Shown here piece by piece: positions 35,539-36,108 of a stretch of DNA of 36,108 bases. The position numbers and the translations under genes were made by a program. The DNA is from Pontiellaceae bacterium (lineage in GTDB: Bacteria; Verrucomicrobiota; Kiritimatiellia; Kiritimatiellales; Pontiellaceae), in assembly GCA_016937035.1 (NCBI GenBank), contig JAFGWS010000163.1:1-36108 (forward strand), read 5' to 3'. Under the pieces are notes generated by a model. The model saw only the letters and a program-made list of their open reading frames with translations. It had not been told where the DNA came from and made no database searches. Each line of letters starts with the position of its first letter. Positions within the stretch are counted from its first letter, which is position 1.

Positions 35539-36108
35539 TTATTTTTGTTTTGGTAGTCGATCAGCTATCGCTTGTGGAATTTCATTTCCCCACGTAGTTA
35601 AATCCCAAAAAGTAAGTCTGATCGAATTGGTCATTCCTGCAATGAGCACACGTGAATTACCATCGTAAACCCACGCGAAATTTTCTTTGTCGAAATATGC
35701 AAATGCACCGGGATGGTTTGTCCAGTCAATCGTGAAAATCCCTTGATCGGCTTGCGTTAGATTGTGAGTGAAACTCAGCTTGTGGTCCGCATTCGATAAT
35801 TCGACTTTCAGCTTCTTGTTTGGAGAAATCAACGATCCTGAAACTTCAAGGATCTGTGACTCAGCAGGAAGCTGGGATTGCTGGTTGGCACTCTGCTCTT
35901 CTAAATATTCCAAAATGAGTCGGATATTATCAAAGTACTCTTCAGATGGATTTCCAGGGACAGCAGAACCTCTGATTATTTCATCTACCGCATCTTCATC
36001 CATTCCCTGTTCTTTCATGAACTCGGCATCGGACTGAAGCTTTTCCGGAGTTCGAGCCAATATACTTTTCATCCATTCAATTACGGTGAATCCCTTTCTA
36101 TTTTTTTC
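35539..36108 (-). CDS. Hypothetical protein, 5' end at or beyond the window edge
   Basis: The frame ends at 35539. The first ATG is at 36072 (177 residues), but it has no ribosome-binding site, and the frame stays open through 12 more codons to the window edge, reading EKNRKGFTVIEW. I therefore treat it as partial. The N-terminal half is acidic and helical (DAEFMKEQGMDEDAVDEIIR, YFDNIRLILEYLEEQ). The C-terminal half is beta-rich with many aromatic residues (FTIDWTNHPGAFAYFDKENF, WVYDGNSRVLIAGM). No family is recognised. Base composition is AT-rich compared with the rest of the window. The RKGFTVIE stretch resembles a type IV prepilin cleavage site but lacks the hydrophobic helix that should follow. 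Confidence 0.7.
   Translation of the reverse strand, partial: EKNRKGFTVIEWMKSILARTPEKLQSDAEFMKEQGMDEDAVDEIIRGSAVPGNPSEEYFDNIRLILEYLEEQSANQQSQLPAESQILEVSGSLISPNKKLKVELSNADHKLSFTHNLTQADQGIFTIDWTNHPGAFAYFDKENFAWVYDGNSRVLIAGMTNSIRLTFWDLTTWGNEIPQAIADRLPKQK

Overview
The window is 36.1 kb of moderately GC-rich chromosome from a diderm bacterium. An Opr-type porin, an autotransporter, a lipocalin lipoprotein and several lipobox signals all require an outer membrane. The gene mix suggests a member of the PVC group, perhaps Kiritimatiellota or Verrucomicrobiota: a type III glutamine synthetase, a DUF2851 protein, Rex, a secreted LTD/CotH protein, a WalJ-type hydrolase and palindromic intergenic repeats. 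That placement is inference; there is no rRNA or other marker gene here. I see no tRNA, rRNA, CRISPR array, prophage or insertion sequence.

Layout. 1-3.1 kb (minus): 5' part of a secreted LTD/CotH protein, an AEC transporter and a Nudix hydrolase. 3.1-6.1 kb (minus): a Cache-type chemoreceptor gene with a one-base frameshift, tightly coupled to an outer-membrane porin gene, closed by a strong terminator. 6.1-7.9 kb (minus): an unusual GNAT acetyltransferase-HDAC deacetylase fusion. 8.0-8.6 kb (plus): two small ORFs, one cysteine-rich. 8.7-9.5 kb (minus): arsR-arsC with a promoter that makes arsR close to leaderless. 9.9-18.2 kb (plus): the nitrogen-assimilation block glnN-gltB-gltD behind a very good sigma-54 promoter; it converges on pgm (18.2-19.9 kb, minus). 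20.4-24.0 kb (plus): a HEAT-like lipoprotein, a membrane protein, a lipocalin and a membrane protein with a ribosomal L7/L12-like tail. 24.1-26.8 kb: DoxX, a tiny membrane protein, a GNAT enzyme, a cupin and an isolated hisB. 26.8-30.8 kb: an AraC-type regulator divergent from an autotransporter with Gly-rich passenger repeats. 30.8-36.1 kb: REP-like palindromes, a WalJ-like hydrolase, DUF2851, Rex overlapping a convergent hypothetical gene, a repeat-rich gene desert and two unrecognised genes.

How the genes work together. glnN and gltBD form a complete GS-GOGAT ammonia-assimilation route under apparent RpoN control. The chemoreceptor and porin probably sense and admit the same class of small solutes. 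ArsR and ArsC form a minimal arsenate unit with no efflux gene in view. The AraC regulator is the obvious candidate to control the autotransporter. The most unusual items are the GNAT-HDAC fusion, the membrane protein with the L7/L12-like tail, the frameshifted chemoreceptor upstream of an intact coupled porin, and the compound palindromes at 30880-30937.
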